From Megasphaera sp. UBA1696 (lineage in GTDB: Bacteria; Bacillota; Negativicutes; Veillonellales; Megasphaeraceae), in assembly GCA_002319965.1 (NCBI GenBank), contig DCJQ01000025.1, positions 32,943-96,942 of the forward strand: 64,000 nt of DNA, in the 5' to 3' direction. The notes under the pieces were generated by a model. It was not told where the DNA came from, ran no database searches, and saw only the letters and a program-made list of their open reading frames with translations. This document shows positions 55,126-64,000 of this stretch, piece by piece. The translations under genes and the position numbers were made by a program. Within the stretch, counting starts at the first letter, position 1. Every line of letters starts with the position of its first letter.

Positions 55126-58100
55126 TTAATGGAAGCGCCAGGTCATGCCGGCATTGAGTTCCCATTCGTTGTCGTAGGAGCCGTTGAAATTCCGTTCAAA
55201 TTCGAGCCACAGGCTGCGGTCGTTGCTAAGCTCAGCTGTAATGCCGGCGCCGATGTCGTACCACGTATCGTGATTGGTCTTATCGAAGCGCAAGCGTTCC
55301 AAGCCGTCAATGGAGGTCAGGTTATAGGTGCGGTTCCCGGCAAATTCATGGAGAATGTCGGCCTTGAAGTACCAAGCCTTGTTGGCGTCGATGTCACGGC
55401 CGAGGCGGAAGCCCAGGCGGCCGATGAAGCTGTGGACGCTGTCGAAGTCCTGTCCGATACCATCATTGGTCCGGAAGTCGTGTCCATTGATGTGCGTATA
55501 TTGGAGCTGACTCTGAGGTTCGATATACCAGGCATCGTTCAAGACCTTCTTGCGGCCCCATTCGACGCTGGCCTGTTGGTACCAAGTACCGAAGGAATTC
55601 TTCGATTCGTCGCCGTCGAAAAGGCTTGTCGTCCCTTCACCATTAATCTTTCCAATGCGGCCGACGACGTCGAGGTAATGGCCGTTCTGTCCGAACCAAG
55701 TCCGGTACAAGCTGCCCGTATAGCCTTTGTATTTCCCATTCCCTTCATCAAAGGAAGTCTGGCTCTTGAGGTAACTGAAGGACAGGCCCTGACGAAGGAG
55801 GCTGCCGTCATCCCCGTTCACCGGAGCATCGTAGCCGAGTTCAAAGCGGTTACCGTGGCCGTCGTAGCTGTCGCGTCCCAAGTGACGGTAGTTCCAGCGG
55901 GCCCACATGCCCGAATTTTCTCCGTCGGCATAACGAGCTTCGCCGAGTCGTTTATTGAGGGTATCCATATTCGTCGCTAAGTCGAAGAGGGCCCGATTCT
56001 GTACGTTGGCGGCCGGAACGACATTGCTTTCGGCCCTATCGACAGCCGTGAAGTACCAGTCCGTCGTATCATCCGTCGTTTCGTGGGTGAGGCCGATAAC
56101 GGGGTCATAAAGATGACCTTTATTGGCGATGCGTCCCTGAATGAAACTAGTGAGGACGGCATCACTATTATGTAAAGAGGCGATATACAAGCGGTCGTTG
56201 ACCGTCATCTTATCGAGGTTCATGGCCGACGAATCAGCAACTACAGTCTGCGTTCCCGTGGCACTGTCGGTCACGGTCACATAATCGCTGTTAGCCGTCG
56301 CGCCTTTCGTTCCCTGATTGGACAGCCAGTCCAAATCCATGGCCAGCGTTCCTTCACCGGAAAGATTATTGACGGTTAACTGCTGACCGGTCCGGCTGTT
56401 GTCTCTCATATTGACGGTGCCGTTATTGGTAAGATTGGTCAAAGAACTGTCGCCGGTGACGTTCCAAACGGTCCCCGTCCCAAGGTTCAAGTCCAGCGTC
56501 CCCGTGCCTTCATCGGTCCCGTCTGCGGCTCGATTGCGATAAGCGGAACGAGAAAGAGCCGCACTGTCAGACACGGTCGTCATCCCGGTCAGATACGAGC
56601 CGGCCTTATTCAATTCCAGCGAAACACTGCCGCTGTCGGCAACGATATGGCCTTCAATATATTTTTCCGCATCCGCTGCAGAAGCATCGATAACGCCGCC
56701 ATCGACAGCCTGTAAAGCCGTGCCGCTGCTGCGAATCGTCAAAGGTCCATTGAAAAGGATGGTCCCTTCATTTTCAGCTACCGCACCGTCTGCCGTATCC
56801 AATGCAGCTTCGCCATCGACGGTGATATTACTGCCGTCGGCCGTAAGTCCCGCTGCACTGCTCGTAAGCGTCAAAGGCCCGTTAAAGAGAATAGTCCCGC
56901 CGTTTTCAGCGATAGCTCCGTCGGCTGCAGTAAGGACAGCTGCCCCGTCGAGCGTGATACCCCCTTCATCAGCCGTAAGTCCCGTCGCTGTGCTATGAAT
57001 CGTCAAAGGCCCGTTAAAGAGAATCGTTCCGCCGTTTTGAGCGATAGCCCCGTCAACAGCATCGACATCGGCAGTACCTTCCAAGGTAATATTTCCGTCA
57101 TCAGCCGTAAGGCCTACGGTGCTGCTCTTAAGGGTCAGGGACGGTCCGTTAAAGGTAATTTTTCCGCCCTCTGTGACCACGGCTCCGTCTGCCGTATTCA
57201 TGACGACCTTCCCGCCAAGGGTGATGCTGCCGCCGTTATCGGCATAGGCTCCGACAGCGCCCTGATTAGAAATGGTCAGGGTCCCCGCTGTGGCCTCAGC
57301 CGTAATATTAGCCACTCTGCCATCGGCATAGAGATTGGCAATTGGCAGAGCCATACTATCCGCGCCCGCCGTCGAAAGACGCATATCGTTACCGGCTTTC
57401 AGGTTTACCGTGCTCTTCGCATGGACGACAGGCGCCGCAACGCCGATATCCAAGGTCATGTCGTGACCTGCCGTGATATTCGCCGCGCTGCTCGCATCGG
57501 TATCGATCAGGCTGACGACTTGACCAGATTTTGTCTTAACGTAAATATCATTTTTCGCCTTTATGTTGGCAATCGAATTCCTGTTAACCTCAAGCATTTT
57601 TACCGAAGGCACATCCTCCATCACAGAGACATTCTTCATGATAATGTCACGTTCGGCATCGATATCTGCTTCGCTTCCATAGTCCAAAAGATGAGCGGAA
57701 TTAGAATCTTCCCGCTGATTATTATAGATAATATCTCTCTTGCTACTGAGATTGACTTTACCATCTTCCCCCCAGACAACTCGACTCTTGCCCTTATTAT
57801 TAAAGAGGATGTCATTATCGGCAGATATATTCAATGAAGCTCTCACAGCATGCAGTATCCTCGCGGGATTATAAGTATAACCGAATTGCACATCGCGATT
57901 TGTATTATAGTTCTGATTAAACACCGCGTCGTGATTAGCATGTACTGTAACTGTCCCCCCATCCCAAACCTCCATGATAGTAGCTGGATTTGCATTAGTT
58001 ATAACAACATCCTTTCCAGCCGATAAAGAAATGGTGCTATCCTTGTCCGTAACATAGATTGGATAACTTGATCCACTACTCCTTTTGCTATTAAACTCAA

Positions 58101-58572
58101 TATTTTTTATAGCCGTAAGGGAAATATTCTGTCCTGTCCCGGACGAATAGATAACATGGGACTTATTGACGTTGCTGACGATATTTTCGGCATTGGTAAT
58201 CGTAACTTTATTATTATTTCCTCGGGTAAGATCAATAAAGGCGCCGTATTCTCCGGCACTAAGCGTATGTTCCCCCATATCGAGAACAAAGGATTTATTG
58301 ACTTGGTCAACACCAGCAATAATTCCCATGGTTTTATCGCCTTGCGCTTCAGCAGCAACAGTATTCACGATTGTCACATTTCCTGCTGCTCTGACCTCTT
58401 CATTGGACTTATCTACCGTAACACCATTGTTTTTGCCTACAACAGTATATGTACCGGATATCCTCGCTCCATCCGCCCAAAGCGTACTACTGGCATAGGA
58501 ACCGGCTACCGGCATGGCCAACAGCATGGTCAAAATACAGGCTCGCAATACATTCCGTTTCTCAGTTTTCAT
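55126..58572 (-). CDS. Autotransporter 1 (type V secretion) with four 44-residue passenger repeats
   Basis: A 1148-residue outer-membrane protein starting at the ATG at 58572 (GAGAGG five bases upstream). A signal peptide covers about 1-29. The passenger is a Gly/Asn/Asp-rich beta-helix with many short GNDI and AGHD motifs. A tandem block of about four 44-residue repeats (GTILFNGPLTI...TADGGNIT type) lies at roughly 56730-57200 in the DNA. The C-terminal beta-barrel (about the last 260 residues) ends GMTWRFH. Probably an adhesin or surface antigen; ligand unknown. A paralogue follows upstream with a near-identical barrel. Confidence 0.88.
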   Translation of the reverse strand: MKTEKRNVLRACILTMLLAMPVAGSYASSTLWADGARISGTYTVVGKNNGVTVDKSNEEVRAAGNVTIVNTVAAEAQGDKTMGIIAGVDQVNKSFVLDMGEHTLSAGEYGAFIDLTRGNNNKVTITNAENIVSNVNKSHVIYSSGTGQNISLTAIKNIEFNSKRSSGSSYPIYVTDKDSTISLSAGKDVVITNANPATIMEVWDGGTVTVHANHDAVFNQNYNTNRDVQFGYTYNPARILHAVRASLNISADNDILFNNKGKSRVVWGEDGKVNLSSKRDIIYNNQREDSNSAHLLDYGSEADIDAERDIIMKNVSVMEDVPSVKMLEVNRNSIANIKAKNDIYVKTKSGQVVSLIDTDASSAANITAGHDMTLDIGVAAPVVHAKSTVNLKAGNDMRLSTAGADSMALPIANLYADGRVANITAEATAGTLTISNQGAVGAYADNGGSITLGGKVVMNTADGAVVTEGGKITFNGPSLTLKSSTVGLTADDGNITLEGTADVDAVDGAIAQNGGTILFNGPLTIHSTATGLTADEGGITLDGAAVLTAADGAIAENGGTILFNGPLTLTSSAAGLTADGSNITVDGEAALDTADGAVAENEGTILFNGPLTIRSSGTALQAVDGGVIDASAADAEKYIEGHIVADSGSVSLELNKAGSYLTGMTTVSDSAALSRSAYRNRAADGTDEGTGTLDLNLGTGTVWNVTGDSSLTNLTNNGTVNMRDNSRTGQQLTVNNLSGEGTLAMDLDWLSNQGTKGATANSDYVTVTDSATGTQTVVADSSAMNLDKMTVNDRLYIASLHNSDAVLTSFIQGRIANKGHLYDPVIGLTHETTDDTTDWYFTAVDRAESNVVPAANVQNRALFDLATNMDTLNKRLGEARYADGENSGMWARWNYRHLGRDSYDGHGNRFELGYDAPVNGDDGSLLRQGLSFSYLKSQTSFDEGNGKYKGYTGSLYRTWFGQNGHYLDVVGRIGKINGEGTTSLFDGDESKNSFGTWYQQASVEWGRKKVLNDAWYIEPQSQLQYTHINGHDFRTNDGIGQDFDSVHSFIGRLGFRLGRDIDANKAWYFKADILHEFAGNRTYNLTSIDGLERLRFDKTNHDTWYDIGAGITAELSNDRSLWLEFERNFNGSYDNEWELNAGMTWRFH
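56722..57210 (-). repeat. 132-base tandem repeats in the autotransporter 1 passenger
   Basis: The GTCAAAGG-type landmark recurs at 56738, 56870, 57002 and (diverged) 57134, an exact 132-base period equal to 44 codons. Autotransporter 2 has only one such unit, so the array has expanded in this gene. Confidence 0.85.
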
Positions 58573-58756
58573 TGTATCCTCTCCAAACATAAAAAATCCG
58601 AAAATCATTCATTTTATTCAAGTATAAATTACTTTCGGTCATTTATCTATATACTTTTGTAACATAACAGTCATTTATATGTATAATATATGTAAATTTT
58701 ATGTCCATATAATGTATTTATCGATAATTTTATGTGATATATGTATTCTTTTAAAC

Positions 58757-58803
58757 GAAAAAGTCCCCGATATCAAGGTATTTCGCCTGATATCGGGGAT
58801 AAT
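58757..58803 (-). terminator. Terminator after autotransporter 2
   Basis: TCCCCGATATCA faces TGATATCGGGGA with an apical loop. The T-run follows on the minus strand (ACTTTTTC). Confidence 0.8.
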
Positions 58804-58836
58804 AGTTTATTTATTCAATTGTTTTCCTTATTTTCC

Positions 58837-61800
58837 TTAATGGAAGCGCCAAGTCATGCCGGCGTTGAGTTCCCAATCGCGGCCATAAGAACCGTTGAAG
58901 GTTCTTTCGAATTCAAACCACAGGCTTCTGTCGTGACTCAGTTCGGCCGTGATGCCGGCACCTACGTCGTACCATGTATCGTGGTCGGTCTTATCGAAGT
59001 GCAGGCATTCCGATCCATCCACAGAGGTCAGATCAAAGGTCCGATTTCCGGCAAATTCATGGAGGATGTCGGCCTTGAAGTACCACGACGTCTTGGCATC
59101 GATGTCACGGCCCAGGCGGAAGCCTAAGCGGCCGATGAGACTGTGGACGCTATCGAAGTCTTGGCTGATGCCGTCACTGGTTCGGTAGTTTTTGCCGTTG
59201 ATATGCGTATACTGCAGCTGGCTCTGAGGCTCGATATACCACTGATTATTCAATGCTTTCTTACGTCCCCATTCGACGCTGGCCTGTTGGTACCAGGTAC
59301 CGAAGGAACTCTTCGATTCATCGCCATTGAACAATTTCGTCGTCCCTTCACCGTTGATCTTCCCAATGCGGCCGACGACGTCAAGGTAATGGCCCTTCTG
59401 TCCTAGCCAGGTCTGATAGAAGCTGCCCGTATAGCCCTTGTATTTCCCCTGCCCTTCGGCAAAGGAGGTCTGACTCTTGAGGTAACTGAAGGACAGGCCC
59501 TGGCGAAGCATGCTGCCGTCGTCTCGGTTGTCGACATCATCGTAGCCGAGTTCAAAGCGATTGCCGTGGCCGTCATAGCTGTCGCGCCCCAAATGGCGGT
59601 AGGTCCAGCGGGCCCACATGCCCGAATTTTCTCCGTCGGCATAGCGAGCTTCGCCGAGACGTTTATTAAGGGTATCCATATGGGTCGCCAAGTCGAAGAG
59701 CGTCCGGTTCTGTACGACAGCTGCCGGAACGACGTTGCTTTCGACAGTACCGACGGACCCGAAGTACCAATCCGTCGTATCGCCTGTCGTTTCATGGGTC
59801 AGGCCGATGAGGTAATCATAGAGGTGGCCTTTATAGACGTTGCGTTGCTGAATCGAGCTGGAAAGGACAGCATCACTGTTATGTAAAGAGGCTACGTACA
59901 AACGGTCATTTACAGCCATCTTATCGAGGTTCATGACAGTCGGATCACTCACCAAAGCCTGCGTTCCCGTGGCGCTGTCAGTGACCTTCAAATAATCACT
60001 GTTGGCCGTCACGCCTTTCGTCCCCTGATTGGACAGCCAGTCCAAATCCATGACCAGCGTCCCTGTACCGGAGAGAGTCTTAGCCGTCACCTGCTGGCCC
60101 GTCCGATTGCTGCCACTCATATTGACAGTGCCGTTATTGGTAAGATTGGTCAAAGAGCTGTCACCGGTCACATTCCAGACCGTGCCGTTTCCAAGAGTTA
60201 AGTTCAGCGTCCCGGCACGGCTGTCAGCAACAGCAGCCCGTTCCAAAGTAGAAGTCGTGCCGTCAGAAACAGACGTCGTCCCGGTCAAATACGAGCCGGC
60301 CTTATTCAAATCAATAGAAACGGTGCCGCCTTGTGCGACGACATTGCCGTCAATATATTTTCCCGTATCGGCTGCATCGGCATGAATGACGCCGCCATCG
60401 ACAGCCCGCAAGGCTGTATCAGTGCTGTGCAGCGTCAAAGGTCCTTTAAAGAGAATAGTCCCATCATTAGCCGCTACGGCACCATGCCCGACTTCCATGA
60501 CGACGGGGCCTTCGAGGGTAATGCTGCCGCCGTTATCAGCATAGGCACCGACGGCACCATCATTTAAAATGGACAGCGTTCCGTCAATGACTTTCGCCGT
60601 AATCGTGCCGTTATCAGCATAGAGATTGGATGCCAACGGATTACCTGCTTCTTTACCGGCCGTCGAAAGCACCATGTTATTACCGGCCGTCAAATTGGCC
60701 TTGCCGCCTGTATCGACATGGACGTTAGGAGCGACGACGCCAATATTTAATATAAGATCATGCCCTGCTGAAACGTCAGCCGTACTCCTGGCATTCACGG
60801 CAATCATACTTAGCTCATCAATAGCCCCCGGCGTGTCAAAAATGAGGTCATGATCGGCCCGGACCGTCAATTGCGAATCGTCACGGGTTCGCAGGGTTCG
60901 CTGAGCATTACTGAAAAAGTTTCGGCTTTGGAGAGACAGGTTTGAATTATACATGCTGTAAGCACTGGGAGTCAAAGCTAAGGTCTTCACCTTAAAGACG
61001 ATATCATTGCCTGCTACGACGTCTGCCGAAGAGCCGTCCTTGACGTTAAACAGATTAGTCGAGTAGAGGCTGTCTATAATCAGGTCGTGGCCGGCCTTGA
61101 CGTGAGCCTCCGTCTCATCCCCTAAATAATAAACAGGGTTGCTGTTTTCATGGTTCTGATAATGGATAATGTCATGACCGGCTTCGATATGTATCACGGC
61201 TTGATGGCCATTTACTTCATTGGGCCTTCCATCGCTATTAAAAATAATGTCATTGTCCGCAACGAGATGCGCCCGCCCTTGCTTCTCAACATAAACCATA
61301 ACGACGTCGTCCTTATTATTCATGACAATATTGTTCCCGGCTGATAAGGAAAGGTCGTTCTCACCGCCCCAATAAATGATAGGATATTTGTCTTCAATCG
61401 TATCTTCTCTATTTAACTGAATATCTTCTGCAGCCTCTAAGGAAATGACATGTCCCGTACCGGTAGCATGTATGTCATTAGAAAGATGTGAAGTGCTGAC
61501 GATATTTTTTGCATTTTTAACGATAATCTTATTATGACTCCCATTTGTCAAATTAACAAACGAGCCATAGCCTCCGGAAATAAGGCTATGCCCCTTCATA
61601 TCGAGGGTAAAAACCTTGTTAGATCCATCCGTAGCTCCAATAATAGACCGGGTCGTATCGTTGGTGGTATCTCCGTCCGCAGCCTCCGTATTAGAGATAA
61701 TCACATCATCCACGGCCTCAACATCTCTTGACTGTCTAAAAAAAATGGCATTGTTTCGCCCCTCAATATGGTATTCACCGCCGATTTTATCACCGGACAA

Positions 61801-61896
61801 AGGATACTCTTCTGCCGCCCAAACTCCGGCCACTGGCATGGCCATCAACATAGTCAGAATACACGCTCGTAATACTTTCCGTCGCTCTTTTCTCAT
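58837..61896 (-). CDS. Autotransporter 2 (paralogue of autotransporter 1)
   Basis: A 1019-residue outer-membrane protein starting at 61896, with GTGGAG seven bases upstream. The signal peptide (MRKERRKVLRACILTMLMAM...) is nearly the same as in autotransporter 1. The passenger is a beta-helix with repeated AGHDIxxxx and ADNDIIFNS-type turns. It has a single copy of the 44-residue unit. The barrel is close to identical to that of autotransporter 1 and ends GMTWRFH. Barrel conservation with passenger divergence suggests gene duplication followed by gene conversion of the 3' part. Confidence 0.88.
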   Translation of the reverse strand: MRKERRKVLRACILTMLMAMPVAGVWAAEEYPLSGDKIGGEYHIEGRNNAIFFRQSRDVEAVDDVIISNTEAADGDTTNDTTRSIIGATDGSNKVFTLDMKGHSLISGGYGSFVNLTNGSHNKIIVKNAKNIVSTSHLSNDIHATGTGHVISLEAAEDIQLNREDTIEDKYPIIYWGGENDLSLSAGNNIVMNNKDDVVMVYVEKQGRAHLVADNDIIFNSDGRPNEVNGHQAVIHIEAGHDIIHYQNHENSNPVYYLGDETEAHVKAGHDLIIDSLYSTNLFNVKDGSSADVVAGNDIVFKVKTLALTPSAYSMYNSNLSLQSRNFFSNAQRTLRTRDDSQLTVRADHDLIFDTPGAIDELSMIAVNARSTADVSAGHDLILNIGVVAPNVHVDTGGKANLTAGNNMVLSTAGKEAGNPLASNLYADNGTITAKVIDGTLSILNDGAVGAYADNGGSITLEGPVVMEVGHGAVAANDGTILFKGPLTLHSTDTALRAVDGGVIHADAADTGKYIDGNVVAQGGTVSIDLNKAGSYLTGTTSVSDGTTSTLERAAVADSRAGTLNLTLGNGTVWNVTGDSSLTNLTNNGTVNMSGSNRTGQQVTAKTLSGTGTLVMDLDWLSNQGTKGVTANSDYLKVTDSATGTQALVSDPTVMNLDKMAVNDRLYVASLHNSDAVLSSSIQQRNVYKGHLYDYLIGLTHETTGDTTDWYFGSVGTVESNVVPAAVVQNRTLFDLATHMDTLNKRLGEARYADGENSGMWARWTYRHLGRDSYDGHGNRFELGYDDVDNRDDGSMLRQGLSFSYLKSQTSFAEGQGKYKGYTGSFYQTWLGQKGHYLDVVGRIGKINGEGTTKLFNGDESKSSFGTWYQQASVEWGRKKALNNQWYIEPQSQLQYTHINGKNYRTSDGISQDFDSVHSLIGRLGFRLGRDIDAKTSWYFKADILHEFAGNRTFDLTSVDGSECLHFDKTDHDTWYDVGAGITAELSHDRSLWFEFERTFNGSYGRDWELNAGMTWRFH

Positions 61897-62151
61897 AGTT
61901 ATTCTCCACTTTAAACCTAAAAATATCGGAACTTTTTTATCTAATTACATTGTAAATCAATTCGAATTATAAATCTACACATATTTGTTATTATTTACAC
62001 TTTTATTTGCATTATAATTGTTTTTTAATAATTAGACACTTGGCGAACGAACACTGCAACGCGAAATCAGGCCTCTTAAAGAAATCCCCCATATCGATGT
62101 GTTTCTCGGATATCGGGGATAATGGCTTACTTATTCAATTTCTTCATCGGT
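61897..62151. other. Upstream region of autotransporter 2 and hairpin after the third remnant
   Basis: AT-rich. A hairpin at about 62084-62122 (ATATCGA and TCGGATATCGGGG arms, imperfect) is related to the autotransporter terminators. No gene seen. A promoter for autotransporter 2 must lie here, but I could not fix it. Confidence 0.5.
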
Positions 62152-62283
62152 CTAACGGAAACGCCAAGTCATGCCTGCGTTGAGTTCCCAATCGCGGCCA
62201 TAAGAACCGTTGAAAGTTCTTTCGAATTCAAACCACAGACTTCTATCGTGACTCCGTTCAGCCGTGATGACGGCACCTGCGTC
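62152..62283 (-). pseudogene. C-terminal remnant of a third autotransporter
   Basis: The last 43 or so codons match the barrel end of autotransporter 2 (ERSHDRSLWFEFERTFNGSY to GMTWRFR and a stop). Upstream of about 62283 the similarity is lost. No signal peptide or barrel remains, so it is a fragment. Confidence 0.88.
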
Positions 62284-62377
62284 ATTCCCTCTCTTTGAAT
62301 GATAATTTCCGTTTCCCTGTAGCCTTCCGGCATCAAACCGAAAATACAGGCTTAAAATAATCTGGATTTTCAAAAAA

Positions 62378-62414
62378 AATTCCCGACAGCGGTCGTTGCT
62401 ATCGGGGATTAGGT
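62378..62414 (-). terminator. Terminator after the esterase gene
   Basis: Minus strand AATCCCCGATAGC faces GCTGTCGGGAATT with a short loop and then eight T. Confidence 0.8.
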
Positions 62415-62493
62415 GTTCATTTATGGTTTCACAGACAGAAAGTTTAGCATGGCTGCCTTTCAAGGCATATCACGGAATAAAGGGCAACGCCCC

Positions 62494-63201
62494 TCATTTT
62501 CCTGCGCCTGTTTGGGACAAGGTCCTCAAACACCAAGCAAAGGCTTTGGCACAGCGCTTATCCGTATGTTGGAAGTGATTGCCTTTATTCCATTCGAGCG
62601 CGGCTTCCAGGCCTTCAATAGATTTCAGGTGCTCATAGTGGCTGCAGATGCAGTCTTTGACGGTGGCCATGACGGGATTGCGGGTCCGCCATTCTCGATC
62701 GCCGAGGCTGAGGTAGACGGCCTTCGTCTTAGGCCGGTCCTGCCGGGCATAGTCCAGCCAATCTGGAAACCAAACCGACGGCGACGCTGCGGCAATGGCT
62801 GAAAAGGCATCGGTCTGCCACGCCGTCCACAGTGCGAAGAGTCCGGCCAAGGAATAACCGCCTAAGATGAGCGGCAGATTTTGAGGCAGTCCGCATTCTT
62901 CGGTTGCCTTCGGGACGAGCTCTTTTTCGATAAAAGTCAAGGTTTCTCCTGCCCCATGTCCAAAGGCAGTATTGCCAAAGACCGGCGGCGCATCCCAAGG
63001 GGATAATTCTTCATAAGGCACCGCCACGGAAAAGGCCAGCAAAGAAAAGGGCACCTCCACAGCCTCAGCAATGGCCTGAACTTCTTTGTCCAGCACTTCT
63101 TTATCCGGTTCGTCGACGGGCTGAATCAACAAATACGCTGGCGATGCCCCTTCATAGAGAACGCAGTCTCTGCCGGCAACGGAAAAGAATTTTTTCTCCA
63201 C
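62494..63201 (-). CDS. Esterase of the IroE/esterase-D-like alpha/beta hydrolase group
   Basis: A 235-residue soluble hydrolase. Translation begins at a GTG at 63201 with GGAGG seven bases upstream, in the end of queH. The nucleophile elbow is GGYSLAG with Ser117; a late histidine sits in KGNHFQ and the acid may be in LGDREW. Members cleave siderophore or thioesters; the substrate is not known here. It is coupled to queH by a four-base gap. Confidence 0.8.
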   Translation of the reverse strand: MEKKFFSVAGRDCVLYEGASPAYLLIQPVDEPDKEVLDKEVQAIAEAVEVPFSLLAFSVAVPYEELSPWDAPPVFGNTAFGHGAGETLTFIEKELVPKATEECGLPQNLPLILGGYSLAGLFALWTAWQTDAFSAIAAASPSVWFPDWLDYARQDRPKTKAVYLSLGDREWRTRNPVMATVKDCICSHYEHLKSIEGLEAALEWNKGNHFQHTDKRCAKAFAWCLRTLSQTGAGK

Positions 63202-63205
63202 CGTC

Positions 63206-63928
63206 TCACCTCCCTTCTTTATCGGCTAAAAAGGCTTCGGCATCTTTTCGGACCTCTTCTAAATCAAGGCCCTGACTGCGGGCACCGAAGATACAGCCGC
63301 AGTAAGGCTGACGATAGAGTCCGTAGGCTTCGGCCATCTTGGTCGAGGTCAGAAAGCCGTTGCCCTTCTTAAAGTCGGTGGGCAAGTAGGCAATCCCGTA
63401 TGCTTCTTCAATCTCGCGGCCGACGTCATTGATGACCTGCGAATTTTTATGAGGGCTGACGGTCAAGGTCGTCGTGAAGTAATCGAAGTCGAGTTCCTTC
63501 ATCTTTTCGGCAGCGGCCTTCATTCGCTGCTCAAAGCAGACACGGCAGCGGGCGCCGCCTTCCGGTTCGTCTTCAAGCCCCTTTACGGCTTCAAAATACG
63601 TTTTAGGCTCGTAAGGGACCGCCAAAAACTTGACGTCGTGTCCCGTCTTTTCATTATAGTCGGCAATGAATTCTTTCTGCACCCATTCCCGCCGCTTATA
63701 TTCTGCTTCGGGATGGATGTTGGGATTAAAAAAATACACCGTCACGTCGGCAACGGAAACCAGGCGGTCCAAGACGGCCGTACTGCAGGGGCCGCAGCAG
63801 GAATGAAGCAGGACGCGCGGCTTGACGCCCTCTTGCTGCCAACTTTTCGCCATACGCTGATAGACCGTATCGTAATTGATGCGCTGGTTCGGATTCATTC
63901 GCGCCAACACTTCATGAAAATCAATCAT
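63206..63928 (-). CDS. queH: Epoxyqueuosine reductase QueH
   Basis: A 240-residue enzyme catalysing the last step of queuosine synthesis, reducing epoxyqueuosine in tRNA. The cysteine pattern of QueH is complete: HSCCGPCS (Cys44, 45, 48), RCRVC (Cys128, 131) and YCGC (Cys210, 212), for iron-sulfur and metal binding. It has no similarity to the cobalamin-dependent QueG. Its ATG overlaps the stop of an upstream frame by four bases. The esterase gene follows four bases later. Confidence 0.93.
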   Translation of the reverse strand: MIDFHEVLARMNPNQRINYDTVYQRMAKSWQQEGVKPRVLLHSCCGPCSTAVLDRLVSVADVTVYFFNPNIHPEAEYKRREWVQKEFIADYNEKTGHDVKFLAVPYEPKTYFEAVKGLEDEPEGGARCRVCFEQRMKAAAEKMKELDFDYFTTTLTVSPHKNSQVINDVGREIEEAYGIAYLPTDFKKGNGFLTSTKMAEAYGLYRQPYCGCIFGARSQGLDLEEVRKDAEAFLADKEGR

Positions 63929-64000
63929 CGTCTGTACTCACTTTCTGCCGGGTCACGACGGTGCCCCGGTCCTATGTAAATCAAAACCACCAGTTTAACT
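63925..64000 (-). CDS. C-terminal end of a gene upstream of queH (partial)
   Basis: The minus strand frame entering the window reads about 24 codons, KLVVLIYIGPGHRRDPAESE..., to a TGA that overlaps the queH ATG (ATGA). Such coupling is common for true genes, but 24 codons cannot identify it. It could also be an open reading frame by chance. Confidence 0.35.
   Translation of the reverse strand, partial: VKLVVLIYIGPGHRRDPAESEYRR

Overview
The window fits a diderm Firmicute of the class Negativicutes, most likely Megasphaera or a close Veillonellaceae relative. Gram-positive-type features (a T-box leader, HemZ, a bifunctional Rel, RecD2, ComF) occur with type V autotransporters, which need an outer membrane. 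Metabolism looks fermentative and anaerobic: pyruvate:ferredoxin oxidoreductase, acetate kinase, a glutamate/Na+ symporter, a lysine permease and an Old-Yellow-Enzyme-type flavoprotein. The genus assignment is inference from gene content, base composition and codon style.

Layout. 1-3315 is an arsenic operon on the minus strand (arsR-arsD-arsA-acr3, the last cut by the window edge), with a near-consensus promoter overlapped by two copies of a dyad. 3315-14870 is a long minus-strand housekeeping series (recJ-rel-dtd-MBL hydrolase-AI-2E-type permease-Fur family-hemZ-hisS-aspS) with gaps of about 20 bases or less and several overlaps. 15003-24720 holds an EamA permease/cytidylate-kinase-like fusion, nifJ with a divergent LysR gene plus a coupled small membrane protein, a HAD phosphatase, ackA and a lipoprotein. 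24776-33573 is mostly plus strand: tmcAL, gltS, clpB, a SpeD-like protein lacking its catalytic serine, an HD-GYP protein and a His-rich-tailed membrane protein, with a convergent Sel1-repeat gene.

33580-47132 is accessory. It holds a PD-(D/E)XK (Rpn/PDDEXK_2-type) gene followed by two progressively truncated copies, a secreted alpha/beta hydrolase, and an MFS exporter with a divergent LysR. Two modules then follow that are flanked by three copies of the comF 3' end plus its terminator (39141-39342, 42512-42708, and the genuine 47037-47241). Module 1 is PhzF family-aminotransferase-LysR. Module 2 is MerR-YkvI-type transporter-ornithine cyclodeaminase family, where the last gene has a MerR-style promoter with a 19-base spacer and an early stop codon.

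47133-54822 returns to core genes (comF, recD2, chorismate mutase, lysP), a T-box leader with a predicted leucine specifier in front of a second YkvI-family transporter, and an OYE-family reductase. 55058-62286 carries two paralogous autotransporters and the C-terminal remnant of a third. 62378-64000 holds an esterase, queH and the tail of an upstream gene.

A recurring theme is duplicated 3' gene ends (comF, the PD-(D/E)XK gene, the YkvI gene, the autotransporter), which points to repeated recombination at gene 3' ends. No tRNA, rRNA, CRISPR array, recognisable integrase or intact insertion sequence was seen.
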